A DNA stretch of 64,000 nucleotides from Tridacna crocea (GCA_943736015.1 OX031064.1:37437361-37501360); one strand, 5' to 3'. Counted from the stretch's first letter, positions 17,043 through 28,500 are shown. Numbers and translations: made by a program. The notes: generated from the letters alone by a model not told the origin.

Positions 17043-18473
17043 TAGGGCTGTAACGATACAGGAGGTCACGAATACGAATACACATCACGATACAGGGGCA
17101 CGAATACGAATATTTATTCATGAATATAAATTTTTTCCAGGCACAAAATGAATTATTTTTTCAATACTTTGGATTTAAAAAAAAGTCATATCAATATTAA
17201 TAAAGTAATGAAAAAAGCCTACCTGGCTTAAATATTGATTTAACCCTTTCCCAAAGGACAGATTTTAGACTCTTCCAAACTGAAAGATTTTGCAGAAGAC
17301 AATTTCAAATTTGATATAAATGGCAGAAAGTTCTTCAAATGGGTAGAAAACACTGTGGGAAAAGGACAATTTGCTGGTAACCAGCATTTTTTTCTTTACC
17401 CACAATATTTTCTGCTCTATCAAAGACATAAATCATCAATTTAGCAACATTCATTTTGTCTTCTGCAAATGCTTTCAATTTGGACAAGTGTAAAATTTTG
17501 TCATTGGGTAATGGGTTAATCAACTCTACTGCTTGATACTATGAAATTTTTTAAAATTGTAGGAAACATCTCACATATACTTCATGCACACTCTTAATCA
17601 TTTAAATCTGTAAACCTAAACATTGATATACCAATCATTTGTCATCTTCATACAAACTGGCCTCCAAATTAGTCTCAGAAAAAATATAAATAAATATCAA
17701 AGAAATATCTTTATAAGTTCATATATTTGAAAAAGTATACTAAAACAGGGCCAAATTGCCCATTTCTGGGCTTGACCGGTTATATTTTTCATTTAAGAAT
17801 GGTGCCGATTTGACTTCTTGTCACGTACGTTTGACAGACCGAGGCCGTTTTGACTAGGGGCCAACTTCATATTTGGCCAGTTTGACCTATTAAAATTGAT
17901 TGATATTTAGCTTGATATACTTTATTTCATGACTGCATAGAGATTTCTATTTTTATGACCTTGTCCCCCTCCTTTGCTCGTGGAAACCCGAAATATTTCC
18001 AAACGGGGAACTTAAATTTTGCCGGTGGACTAACAATCACGTCTGACATTTTGCGGGAAATACGAGCGACTCCTTTACAGCATGTCGCTATATTAAATGT
18101 TAAACCTGTACACAATGACGATAGAAAAAAAACTTTTATTTCTTAAATTCTTATAATTAATATTTAGAATAAAAAACCTATTTTCAATTGTTAATTCCAC
18201 TTCGTTTAGTTTACGACATATTGTGCCACAAAGCGTCATACAGACCTCTCAGAGTTGTTTCGCTTTCAATCATTGTTTACATCTACGTAAAATTGCCGAG
18301 ATTAGTTCTTCGGGCAAAATTTTGTTGAATTTGACCGAGCTGTAAGCATTCCGTATTATTTATGTTTGTTGTATTCGCCAATATTCGGTTCTCGGACAGA
18401 CGAATACGATACGTATTCGCCGGGAAAAAAATATTCGGTGCACCGAATATTCGAGTGTATCGTTACAGCTCTA
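17043..18473. mobile_element. hAT-like non-autonomous element with perfect 8-bp target duplication
   Basis: 1431 bp. Left end TAGGGCTGTAACGATACA; right end inverted TAGAGCTGTAACGATACA (17 of 18 match). Flanks are CTTAAAAC at 17035-17042 and again at 18474-18481, an exact 8-bp duplication as made by hAT transposases. The copy of the host repeat at about 20868-20886 shows the empty site (ggccttataacgctattc). Subterminal CGAATACG/CGTATTCG motifs cluster at both ends. No transposase frame is evident. A TTAA-MITE is nested at 17240. Confidence 0.85.
17240..17519. mobile_element. TTAA-MITE family 1, full foldback form, nested in the hAT-like element
   Basis: 280 bp with TTAA at both ends: TTAACCCTTTCCCAAAGGAC and GGGTAATGGGTTAA. 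Both halves are long arms (TTGCAGAAGACAA left, TTGTCTTCTGCAAATG right). Core GTGGGAAAAGGACAATTTGC / AGCATTTTTTTCTTTACCCA is partly diverged. Confidence 0.8.
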
Positions 18474-18699
18474 CTTAAAACGCTATTCATTATTATTCAT
18501 TTCACCGTTAGGTATATAATAAAACTAGGAAACACATGTATGTGTTGTTAAGGTGCACTGACTGCCGTGATATGATCTAAGCTATATAAAAAGGGAGGTA
18601 AAAACGTAGTATTTGTCTCACCAGTACACTTGGTAGATAAATTTGTGGCTGGATTTTCATGGAGTCAAGTATATTATTGATGGTCAACAGTTTGAATTG

Positions 18700-19310
18700 T
18701 ACTTAATTTTTTCTTTGTAGAAAGATTTTTTCCTCGACCAAATTTAAGGCAATTGAAGGCAAAAAATCAAAGCTAGGTCCAGTGACAATTTCTGTCTTTG
18801 ATAGGGTTGAAAACATTGAGGGAAAAGCTATGCTGTTACAACTCATTAAACTCAAATACATATTTTTTTACACATAAAAGATAATTTGTATTTAGATTTA
18901 TTTGTTCAAGTATGAAGTAGATATCTTCAGTAATTACAGAGATACAAAATGTCAAAGTTTTCACAAAATGGTGATGCGGATGGTGCCAGGACAATGACAA
19001 TAGATCGTCATTTTCTGTGAATACAGCCAAGCTAAAAATCATGCATGAACAGGCTGGAAAAGATTGTTTGAGAAGGAGAAAATGCTGGTTACCAGCATTT
19101 TATCTTTTATCACAATGTTTTCCTAAGCTTTCTATTACAGGGTTATGCCTCTAGATTATAATTTTTTTTTTTACCTGGACTAAATGAAAGGCATCTGAAG
19201 ACAAAAAGTCAAATCTAGCTCAAACAATGATTTCAGTCTTTGATAGGATAAAAAAACATTGCAGGAAAAGTAGAAAATGCTGGCCTCATCCACTTTTCTG
19301 AGATTTTTGT
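18700..19310. mobile_element. Cluster of decayed TTAA-MITE family 1 pieces
   Basis: Three pieces: 18718-18835 (long arm, GAAAACATTGAGGGAAAA), 19040-19160 (GAGAAGGAGAAAATGCTGGT and TATCACAATGTTTTCC) and 19175-19300 (long arm, AAACATTGCAGGAAAAGTAG). All lack intact ends. No gene is seen from 18500 to 19790. Confidence 0.5.
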
Positions 19311-19789
19311 GGTAAAAATATTATTGAAAGTCAAATTATGTGTCTCTTCTAGACTGAAAAGTGTCAGTTGAGTTAATCATGGTGGTAGAGATTGATTAGG
19401 GCCGACTATTAAGGGTAGACATAATTTTTTTCATGCTGTTCTATCAGGACAACCACTATGAAAATGCCATTACTATGGAAGGTGCAATATTGTGATGCAT
19501 TATAATTCTATCAAAGATTAATTTTCTAGGATTCTTTATTCAGTATTAGAAAAGATGATAATTATCACTCTGTAAATATTTACATAACAGAAATAACGTT
19601 CTGTCTCTGTGTTCAAAAGAATGGCACCAAAAACTTGCCTTTCAGCTTTCAAACATGAGAGAAAAAAAATATCTGATGATTATATTTAACTCTGAAGTTT
19701 TTATATTCTAAATGAGCAATAAGAAGTGTACTTAAAATTCTGCCATATATGCATGGATTGAAAGTGAAAATCTTAAAATCTTCTGGTCC

Positions 19790-20330
19790 CTCCTAAAAGG
19801 GCCTAGGGCTACTAACTTGGCCATGTAGCTTTGTCAAGAGGGCATCTACCTAGAGTGTCCAAAATTATAGCCCTAGGGTCAAATTTGGCCCTGTCCCGGG
19901 GTCACAAGTTTTACATGGGCTTATATAAAGAAACTTTAAAAATATTTTTGTACCTAGACATAAGGCCAAGGGCTTCCAAATTTTGCATGTAGCTTTACCT
20001 AGTGGACCTATATTAAGTTTTTGTCAAATTATAGCCCTGTGGTCAAAGTTGGCTTGGGGATCACAATGTTTACATGGGCTTAAATAGAGAAAACTTAAAA
20101 ATTCTTTTGGTACCTAGCTATAGGGCCTTGGGCTACCAAATTTTGCATGTAGCTTTATCTAGTTGGCCTCAACCAAGACTGCTACAATTATGATCTTGGG
20201 TTCAAGTTTGGCCCCACCCTAGGGGGTCACAAGCTTTATGTTGGCTTTTATAGCGAAAACTCTACAAATCTTGTGACTAACCATAAGACCTAGGACTGCT
20301 TAATTAGCCCTGTTGTAGGGATTTTATTTT
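19790..20330 (+). repeat. Tandem array of about 162-bp units, three copies
   Basis: CATGTAGCTTT recurs at 19822, 19986 and 20146. Each unit holds TTATAGCCCT..GGTCAA, TTGGCC, GGGGTCACAAG, TTTACATGGGCTT and TACCTAG. Degenerate and non-coding. Confidence 0.75.
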
Positions 20331-20398
20331 TTAGGGCCTTTTTGTTTATAACCACACCTTCTGAACCTGTATTATTTGGTATGGGATTTCATCTTGTG

Positions 20399-20896
20399 GT
20401 CCCCATGGGGTCCCGTTTTTTTTTTTAACAGTATAGAATAGGACCTCGGCCTTTCTCTATGGCATGTCATAGAAGGCGACTAGAATAAGAGACCAACGGC
20501 TGCTTTCCTCATAATTTTTAGGAATGCAGCAGGCTGGGCAGTTCTTGTTCCAAATCCTATATTTTTTTCTCCATGTAAATAGGGTTTGGAATGGAAATCA
20601 ATTGGCCTGTGGGACCCCGTGTGGTTTAATCGGGGGTATAAGAATAAACCACTGCAGTCCCGCGATCGTCACATCTGCCATTTCATCTGTCGGAACAAAC
20701 ATGACAGTATGCATGTCGTAAAAGGCGACAAAAGGGGCATCATTTTGTGTTTTGTCCATTCCTCATTTATCATGTTTGTCTTACATTGTTGCACATGTAT
20801 GTTGTTTTCACCTCGCATTATTGTTTACTGAGGAAATGCGCCCAATATGACCTAAGTTGTCGACGGCCTTATAACGCTATTCATTCATTCATCTTG
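20399..20896 (+). repeat. Dispersed repeat, uninterrupted copy
   Basis: Same order of blocks as 16560-18495, ending GGCCTTATAACGCTATTCATTC. It preserves the site into which the hAT-like element inserted in the other copy. Two CATGTCGTA(A/G)AAGGCGAC-type modules lie about 240 bp apart. Confidence 0.8.
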
Positions 20897-20949
20897 TGGA
20901 GCCCCACCACGAGTCAATAGTACCATTGTGGTCAAAAATGGCTCTCCCT

Positions 20950-21775
20950 GGGGTCATAACTTTCTCGTAGGATTTTATGGAAAAGATTCTGTATGTCTTA
21001 TGTATATACTATAGCCTTTTTTTAATGATTAAAATGTCTATAATTCAAGCCACTCACTGATTATTACATGTATATACCCTAACTCCGTTAACCCTTTACC
21101 CCCTAAGGCATTTCTGTGGTATCTCTAATTGACCCTAAATAACAGCAAGGATGAAGCTGTTTCTTATGTGTATATGACACCTTTTGATAGCATAGAAAAC
21201 ATTGTGGCAAAAGGTGAAATTGCTCCTACAAGCAATGCGTAGAAATGAGTATCTATGGAGTAAAGGGTTAATCATTAAAATTTGCGTCAAAATATCTGTA
21301 ATGGAAAATACTTATAATTACATGTAGATACTTTTGCCTCTTTTAATACTTTTAAAATGTCTATAACTGATCCCACTTATGGATAATTACACATATTTTT
21401 ACGATAGCTTCTCCATATAATAAAAGTGTCTAAAACTGAACCCACTCATGGATGATAAGATATAAATATTATACATGTAGCTTCTTATCACAATTAAATG
21501 TACATAACTGAATCACCTCATGGATAAAAACATTTCAACCCACTCAATGATAATTATTAACTATTGCTTCTTTCAACAATTAAAATATCCATGAATGAAC
21601 TCACTTATTGATATTTTTATACTATTGCCTCTCCTGTTAATAATTAAAATATCACTGAACACATTCATTTATAATGGTATACTACTATCACTTTAAATAA
21701 TTAAAATATCCATAACTGCATACACTCAGAGATATTTATTGATGCCAACAAAGAGATATTTATTGATGCCAACAA
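20950..21775 (+). repeat. Minisatellite of about 75-80 bp units, interrupted by a MITE
   Basis: Units share AATTAAAAT(G/A)TC(T/C)ATAA, CTGAACCCACTCATGGATAA and a TATTGCCTCTTT-like block; about eight degenerate copies. A family 2 MITE sits at 21088-21271 at a TTAA. Confidence 0.7.
21088..21271. mobile_element. TTAA-MITE family 2 with one core arm deleted
   Basis: TTAACCCTTTACCCCCTAAG to GAGTAAAGGGTTAA. GGCAAAAGGTGAAATTGCTC runs directly into CTACAAGCAATGCGTAG, so the second core arm is missing. TTAA intact on both sides. Confidence 0.8.
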
Positions 21776-22249
21776 AGCCAATATTCAAACCCCTAGTTAT
21801 GTTGAGATCAGTAACTTTGTCTTGTTTTTTTTAAGATATATTTCATCACACCGTTGATGCTTTTTCACATAATCAATATGTAGTTGTGCATAGAGTCGGC
21901 CTGTCCCTATGCAATGAGTTTTGCAGTGTATAGTCCTCCATATATAAAATGTTACTTTCGATTTGCTGCTCCTCTCTTCTTAAATTCCTTGCCCATTTTC
22001 AGTAAAATTTTACAGGAGTTCACAGACGATAACTAATTGTGAATAATGTCAGTATATCCCTTTGTAATGAATATTTGCAGAGTTATGGCCCTTTCTATGC
22101 TACATTTGATTTTTCAGTTTTTTTTTTTTCTCACAACTTTGCTCAAGTCAATAATCTTTGAAAAGGTTAGATTAGCACTAGTATATCTGCCTTTCATGGT
22201 TAGAACGATAAAAAAGCAAAGTATTTTATGTGCTACTACTGGTTTAGGT

Positions 22250-23400
22250 GTTGGAAAAATTCTTCAGAAAGGACATGACATTGTGCTTTACATTAAATGG
22301 TAGAACTTGCAACCATGAGTACAAGTATTAGGTTCTGAACAAGGGCCAATGTCAGCTACTCTAATACTGGTCATGGTAAAGGTTTTATCCGTAAATATTG
22401 GGAAAAAGGCTGGATTCTCATTATCATAGGTCATGGTTACAACAGTTAAATCCAAGTTTTTATCTATATGAGCTGTTCACTAGTCTTGATCTCGGAAAAT
22501 TTCTTTGTAAAGCATGTGTTTTACATTAAACGGTAGAGATTGCAACCATGGAGACAACTATGTTTATTACTAGGGCCAATGTCCACTACCAATGTATTGA
22601 AAAAGGTTCAGTTTTATCCAGAAATTTTTGGAAGGTTCAATTCTCACTGGTATAGGTCATGGCTAGAACAGTAACACTTACAAGCAAGATGTCACTGGTT
22701 TCAAACCTTGAACAGACCCTCATAGATCATGTGCTTTTTACAGTAAAAGGTAGGATTTGCAACCAATTGAAATAAGTGTATGGATATTAAGAGAATAGAT
22801 ATGAGATACCCTAATAGTTGCTAGAGTTAATGTTTTATACATGTATATTTGGAAGAGTTGAGGCAAGTGTAAGGTAATAATGAGGGCCAATGTCAGCTAT
22901 CCTAATACTATTTATGGTCTAGGTTTTATCTGTAAATTTTGAAAAGGTTGGATTCTCACTAGTATGGGTCATGTCTAGAACAATTGCAAGCATTTTATAT
23001 GTGAGACTTACTCGTTTGGGTCAAGTAGATTCTTCGAAGAGCACATGTTTTACATAAATTGGTATATTCAGAACCATGGTGACAAGTACTGGGTTATAAT
23101 AAAGGCCAGTTTCAGCTACCGTAATACTTGTAAGGGTCAATATTTTATTCATTAATCTTTGTAAAGGTTAGATTCCCATGAGTTTACAAGTTGTTCATTG
23201 TTAGAACAATTAATACCAAGATTTTTATTAGGTGAGCTACTTACTTGTTTGGGTCAAGGAAAAATTCTTGATACAGCATGTACTAAGTAGTGGAAGTTGC
23301 AACTATGGGGAAAGGTCACTTGTAATTATTTAACTTGCAGTCATAAAGGCAAGTGTAATGTTAATACAAGGGGCACTGTCAGCTACCCTAATATTGTTGA
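22250..23400 (+). repeat. Degenerate tandem array, about 220-230 bp units, five copies
   Basis: Recurring blocks: GTTTTACATTAAACGGTAGA + TTGCAACCATGG (near 22290, 22524, 22740, 23052, 23281), AGGGCCAATGTCAGCTACC, and TTTTATCC(A/G)TAAAT with GGTT(A/G)GATTCTCACT. Resembles other molluscan tandem repeats. No coding signal. Confidence 0.65.
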
Positions 23401-23424
23401 TGTTGTAGGTTTTATCCATAAATA

Positions 23425-24165
23425 AAAAGGTGGTGAGGGTTTGGCTGTAGGGGAGGAGGAGGACATAATATTTTCACGAATTATGACGAGAAAAACAATT
23501 AAACAACAAAACTTAAAATACAAATAATAAACAAATGACATTTGGTAGGGGAAAAAAGGTGGTAAGGGTTTGGGTGTAGGGGAGGAGGAGGCCATAATAT
23601 TTTCCTGAATTATGACAAAAAAAACAACAAAATTTTAAATACAAAGAGTAATACAAAGACAGTTGGTAGTGGAAAAAAGATGATAAGGGTTTGGCTGTAG
23701 GGAAGGAGGAGGCAAGTGTGTATCCCTGCATTGTCATACCATTATGACAAGAAAATAGAGCCAAAATATATAAAAAAAAAAAACCAAGTTGTCATACATA
23801 ATATATATATATAAAAAAGAAACAAGTAGTAATACATGATATATATATAAAAAAACAAGTAGTAATACATGTACAATGACAATTAATAGTGAAAAAAGGT
23901 GGTAAGGTTTGGCTGTAGGGGAGGAGGAGGCAAGTGTGTATCCCTGCATTATGACAAGAAAATAGAGCCAAAATATATAAAAAAAAAACACGTAGTAATA
24001 CATAATATATATATAAAAAAGAAACAAGTAGTAATACATAATATATATATAAAAAAAAAAAACAAGTAGTAATACATGTACAATGACAATTAATAGTGAA
24101 AAAAGGTGGTAAGGGTTTGGCTGTAGGGGAGGAGGAGGCCATTATATTTCCCTGAATTATGACAT
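23425..24165 (+). repeat. Tandem array with G-rich block and AT microsatellites
   Basis: Five units with AAAAAAGGTGGTAAGGGTTT, GGCTGTAGGGGAGGAGGAGG and an (AAAT)-rich spacer (near 23443, 23569, 23692, 23910, 24120). Later units gained ATATATATAT tracts and the AAACAAGTAGTAATACAT block. Minus-strand ORFs here are low-complexity artefacts. Confidence 0.8.
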
Positions 24166-24459
24166 ATATGATTTTAAGCACTCATCCAACATGTTACAGT
24201 ATAAATGGTTGGCAATGGGAAAGGAGGAGGCCAACAGATGTCATTGCAAAATACAAAAAATAAGGTAATTTGGTTTTAGTCAGGGAAAAAGTCGGGGAAA
24301 TTTGCTTTAATCCAATTGTAGACAGACACCATGAGAAGGTTTCAAAGTTATTGCATAGTTAGGTTGTTCCATTTCGGTCTTTTTTTTTATTAGACTTCAT
24401 TCCTATCATTCCTAGGTCATTTCCTATACATGTAGTCAAGTTGATTTAGTAACAATAAA

Positions 24460-24650
24460 GACTTGACCAAAATAGAAAGCATTTGCAGAGTACAAAAATA
24501 AATGGTACTCAGATGATGGAAGGGTCACATTGTAAAAGGAGGAAATGTTGGCTGTGAGCATTTTTTTCTCTTTTATTTCCACAATTTTTTTAGTCTTCTT
24601 CTGTAGGTTTAATACATCTTCGGTTTTTTAGGTAAGGGGGTAATTATCAT
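24460..24650. mobile_element. TTAA-MITE family 1, degraded copy
   Basis: GACTTGACCAAAATAGAAAG, CATTTGCAGAGTACAAAA, GTAAAAGGAGGAAATGTTGG, TTTATTTCCACAATTTTTTT, AGGTAAGGGGGTAA. Core badly decayed. Confidence 0.5.
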
Positions 24651-26265
24651 TCCTGTCATGTTTTCCCCACAGTTAATTTTGTACCCATTTTGGTAGTTTT
24701 GTGCCTTTGATTACTCACTTCAAACTGAATGTTGAGTGGTTAAAACAGAGGATTAGAAAATCAAAGTTGAACTTTGAGTTTGTCATCCCTTACTTAGCTT
24801 TATCAGCGCGGAATTTCAGGTTATGTATTTACATATTTATGTGATCATTATAACAAGTTTGTAAAATTTTTACATGTTGCTATCACATATCATAAACTGT
24901 GGATTGCTTCCATTACTTGTAAGAATGAGATATGATAAAGGACAACTCTACCTGACTTGAAGGGTTTGGGCCTGTCTGTAACATCCAGCCCTAGCCTGTC
25001 CATGTCATCTGGCTAAAGGTATCTTCTCAAACCTTGGTTATCCATACTTGCCTGTGTGAGACACAGGAATGTTATCTGTCACCCAGCATATGTGCAATTG
25101 TATAATAATGTGAGGTCTTAATGTTCACACTCAACAAAGAAAACTTTTGTCAACCATAATTGCCCATGAAGTAACAAAGGTATATGTTATATGACAGTGA
25201 GAATATGTGAAATTACATGTGAGATTACAGTGCTTGCATGTACAAAAAGAAAACATGACTTTTAGGAGTTGTGATTATGTGGTTCCCATGCATGCTATAC
25301 AGACAAAAACAATGACTGGCTGTGACCAATGCTAATGTGTATATTTCAGTGCTAGAATTATAAATTTTGATAGGATGTGATATTCGTAATTTGATAAGAG
25401 TAAGTGGTCCACAGAAAGGTTTGAGATGTATATTTGTTACTCCATTAAAACCATCTGTTGTTACTCCTAAAGTAACTGTATTCCTATAGTCACACAGTGT
25501 GCAAGGGTTGTCCCATTGAATCATAGACATTTGATATAAAAAGATTTCGTAATGTCTGCAATAATTTTACAAGTATATATATTGTAGAGCAGTGATGCGC
25601 TATATTTTACAGCAGTGATGTGCTGTTTTAAAGAACATAAACTTACAGTTACATGCATTTGTTAACTTCACAATTTGCAGTGGTGGGCAATTTGTGATAG
25701 ATTTCAGAATTGTTTAAGTTAATGACTATACTTTATATCTTAATGATGTTTTCAGCAAATAGTAAGCTTAGTTTAATAAAATGATGAATAGAATCTCTTT
25801 AAAACTGTACCCCTCAGTATCATTGTTACTCCCATTGTCTATGATTTAATGGGACAGCCCTCGTAGACGAAGATCAGGCTGCACAGGGATGCAGTCCCAA
25901 CTCTGATGTACGCTTTTATATTTTGTGAGGTTTTCTGGTGAGAGCAGCCTTGAAACTGCTTTAATTATACCTTCTCTACCAATAAACTCACCTGAGCATG
26001 AAGTGCTTCATGTGGGCCATTGTGATTGCTTATTGTCCAATTGTCCAACAACAGTATATCTGTTCAACCACAATTTAAAAATCTCCCCCCCCCCCCCTCG
26101 ACATATATGGATGAAAGAAAATTGAATTGAATATAATGTCCAAACTCCTCTTGACATGTCAATCAAAAGTTGATTCAAAATGATTTTAATGATGTGAACA
26201 ATTTACTACTCATGGTGTTGGCATCTGTGTTGAAGGCAGCATTTACATTTACATTTTTTTTTCAC
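24650..26265. other. No gene recognised; small repeat fragments
   Basis: AT-rich sequence without conserved frames. A family 3 MITE core (GTAGACGAAGATCAGGCTGC ... GATGTACGC) lies at about 25864-25915, and a pearl-like 5' hairpin (ACTCACCTGAGCATGAAGTG) at 25986. A C-run occurs at about 26085-26097. Confidence 0.4.
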
Positions 26266-26269
26266 ATGT

Positions 26270-26890
26270 TTAAGAGCTTACACTTTCCAAACCATATGGG
26301 TTGGTTCATATTTGTTACGATGATAGATATACTGGTAGGTTCAAAGTTTCTGTTGGCAGTGCAGTGCCCAGGTTGTAGACTTTAACACTGTATATCAAAG
26401 TTATAATTTCTGTTAGAACTCGTATTTTCCAAAATGAATGATGGATTAGCTTCAAATATGGCTTGGTAACAGATATAGGTCCAAAGTTCTATTGAGCCAT
26501 TCCCAAGCTATCCCCATACACACTATCTTGAAGTCAAAATCACCAGTTTTGAAATTTAGTGTTGAAGTTTCCTTTTCAATCATTCCATAGGTTTGTTAAC
26601 TCTACATTGTTGGGTTGAGCTTTATGTTTATTTTTGTCATACCCATTCTTAACTTTGTAAATTTTGAGTAGTTTTGTAAAGGTCTTCACATGCTAATCAT
26701 TTCCAACTGACTTTTGAATTTCATATTGGTCATTCATAGTTTACTTTAAATTTTTTGAAGAACCCACATCCTCAAAACTGTATGATGACTTTGGTTCATA
26801 TTTGTGATAGAGATCCAAAGTTTCTTTCAGCAATATACCCCTCCCCACACCTATGATTTTAAAGTCTAGGTCATGGACAATTTTTAAATT
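26270..26890 (+). repeat. Degenerate tandem repeat, about three units
   Basis: Blocks TTGGTTCATATTTGTTACGA / TTTGGTTCATATTTGTGATA and TCCAAAGTTTCT(G/T)T(T/C) recur at about 26310, 26450-26490 and 26790, with shared CAGTGCCCA/ATATACCCC ends. Ends at the TTAA of the following MITE. Confidence 0.45.
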
Positions 26891-26896
26891 TCATGT

Positions 26897-27120
26897 TTAA
26901 CCCTTTACCCCATAAGGCATTTCTATGGCATCTCTAACTGACCCTAAATAACAGCAAGGATGAAGCCGTTTCTTATGTGACACCTTTTGATAGCATAGAA
27001 AACATTGTGACAAAAGGTGAAATTGCTCGTCACGAGCAATTTCACCTTTTGCCACAAAGTTTTCCAAAGGCTCCTACAAGCAATGTGTAGAAATGAGTAT
27101 CTTTGGAGTAAAGGGTTTAG
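26897..27120. mobile_element. TTAA-MITE family 2, complete
   Basis: TTAACCCTTTACCCCATAAG to GGAGTAAAGGGTTTAG. Core GACAAAAGGTGAAATTGCTC facing GAGCAATTTCACCTTTTGCC with CGTCAC between. Right TTAA mutated to TTAG. Confidence 0.8.
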
Positions 27121-27268
27121 TTGTTTTAGAGCCTTTATTTTCTCAAAATTAAATGTTTAACTTCTTACATATTTAGTTTGGTGATTGATATTATTCTTAC
27201 CCTTGCTAATGAGTTAGTCTTGGGTTTTCTTTCCTAGGCTGGGACCCTGTAGCTGTTTTAGGGCACTG

Positions 27269-27290
27269 CCCCCCCCCCCCCCCCCCCCCC
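27269..27290. repeat. Poly-C run of 22 bases
   Basis: Uninterrupted C22 between GGGCACTG and TTCCC. Such a run could form a G-quadruplex on the minus strand and is prone to length error in assemblies. No gene was seen in 27120-28260. Confidence 0.9.
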
Positions 27291-28261
27291 TTCCCATGAT
27301 AAATTAACTTATACAGGCAAACTGTGCTGTATGATGATAGTTCTTTTTTGTGGGATTCTACGTCCTGTGCTACATATGTATAAAAAACTTTGAAGGTTTT
27401 CTTTTCTAAGACCACAAAACCTGGAATGTTGATACTTGATATTAAGCATGATAGGATGGTTGTTAGTCAAAGTTCTTCATTATATGTCCATGTTGTAAAT
27501 TAATGTCTAGCCATATTGGTCACAGGTCAGTAACAAGAGGAAAACGGTAGGAAAAAATCTTGCTTGATACCCAAAAGCATAGAATGTTGATGTTTGGTAT
27601 GTGTCTACTACATAGGTTGATCCATTCTCAAAGTTGTTCAGAATGTACCCAAAGATGTTAAAGATTGTCCTGTCCCAGGGGTCTCATGTTTTACATCGTG
27701 TTCTGTTGGAAGAACTTCAAAATTCTTCCTTTGGTCCGGTAGTTTTTAACATTCTATGACTTATGTCTGTTAAACTTCACTGTGATATAGATCTTTATAT
27801 GCAGCTGATGTGCACACCTTCATTGACGTAAAACTTTGTCATGTGCACTCACATTGTTACTATGAACAGGAAGAGTGAAACCTGCAGTTTCTTTAACACT
27901 GTTTGTGCTATGTTTGTAGAATTCGAGTTGGCAATAGGTTTTAGCAGGTAGATTATAACAGTGCTATTCATTTAAATCTCATTTTGCTATTTCTTAAACA
28001 AAGATAGAACAATCAAGATTCAAACACTGAGCTAATGTGAGTCTTACCTTTTGTCATGCAGTTTTAGCTCTTATTAAGTAGGTGAGCGATGTTTGACAAC
28101 CATGTTTTTCTTCTTGTCATTTTATTTATATAGCAGGCACTTAAACCCTTCTCTGGTGAAAGCAGTCTTTTATTGGGGCCAAAAAGGAGATACACCTTGG
28201 TAATTTGGAAATAAATTGAATCATCTCCAGGGGCACAGTCTGTTTTGATCACCTGTAAATG

Positions 28262-28500
28262 CCAGCAAGTCAACGGTGTGGCACCCACACACCAGTGTGG
28301 TGAGATGGGACGACTCTGTCAATCTTTGGAACATCACCGGCGGCAAACCTGCGGTAGTCTGTCACAAACTAGGGCTGAACCTTGGCAGTCTTTGGCCACA
28401 ACATGCAATCCAGCTTCTTGAACTGGGACAAAACCAGGTAACATTGGGTCTATGAGAATGTTACCCCATTTTTTGGGGGGGAAATGCCCCTGGTATATGT
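28262..28500 (+). repeat. Dispersed repeat, plus orientation (second copy inverted at 37970)
   Basis: GGAACATCACCGGCGGCAAA, CTGAACCTTGGCAGTC, GGCCACAACATGCAATCCAG, CTTCTTGAACTGGGACAAAA and TATGAGAATGTTACCCCATT align in order with the complement of 37970-38235. GC-richer than its surroundings, but frames are broken in both copies, so it is mobile or repeated sequence. Confidence 0.65.

Larger units (their letters stand above)
16560..18495 (+). repeat. Dispersed repeat (GTCGTAGAAGGCGAC type), split by a hAT-like element
   Basis: The outer parts (16560-17042 and 18474-18495) match the uninterrupted copy at 20399-20896: GGGGTCCCGGGTTTTTTT, AGAATAGGACCTCGGCCTTT, a CATGTCGTAGAAGGCAAC module, AATGGGAATCAATTGGCC, a second CATGTCGTAAAAGGCGAC module, and CGCCCAATATGACCTAAG. 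Non-coding. The paired GTCGTA(A/G)AAGGCGAC modules recall a SINE-like core, but the family is not assigned. Confidence 0.75.

Noticed and set aside
17151-17200. ttttttccag followed by A-Q-N-E-L as the missing ABCG2-like exon after RYSLN
   Set aside because: The expected A-L-x-x-N-E spacing is not met, a stop follows soon, and it lies inside the hAT-like element.
23734-24181. Membrane-protein-like minus-strand ORFs (FFFLYIYYV...)
   Set aside because: They are translations of ATATAT and poly-A tracts in the tandem array.
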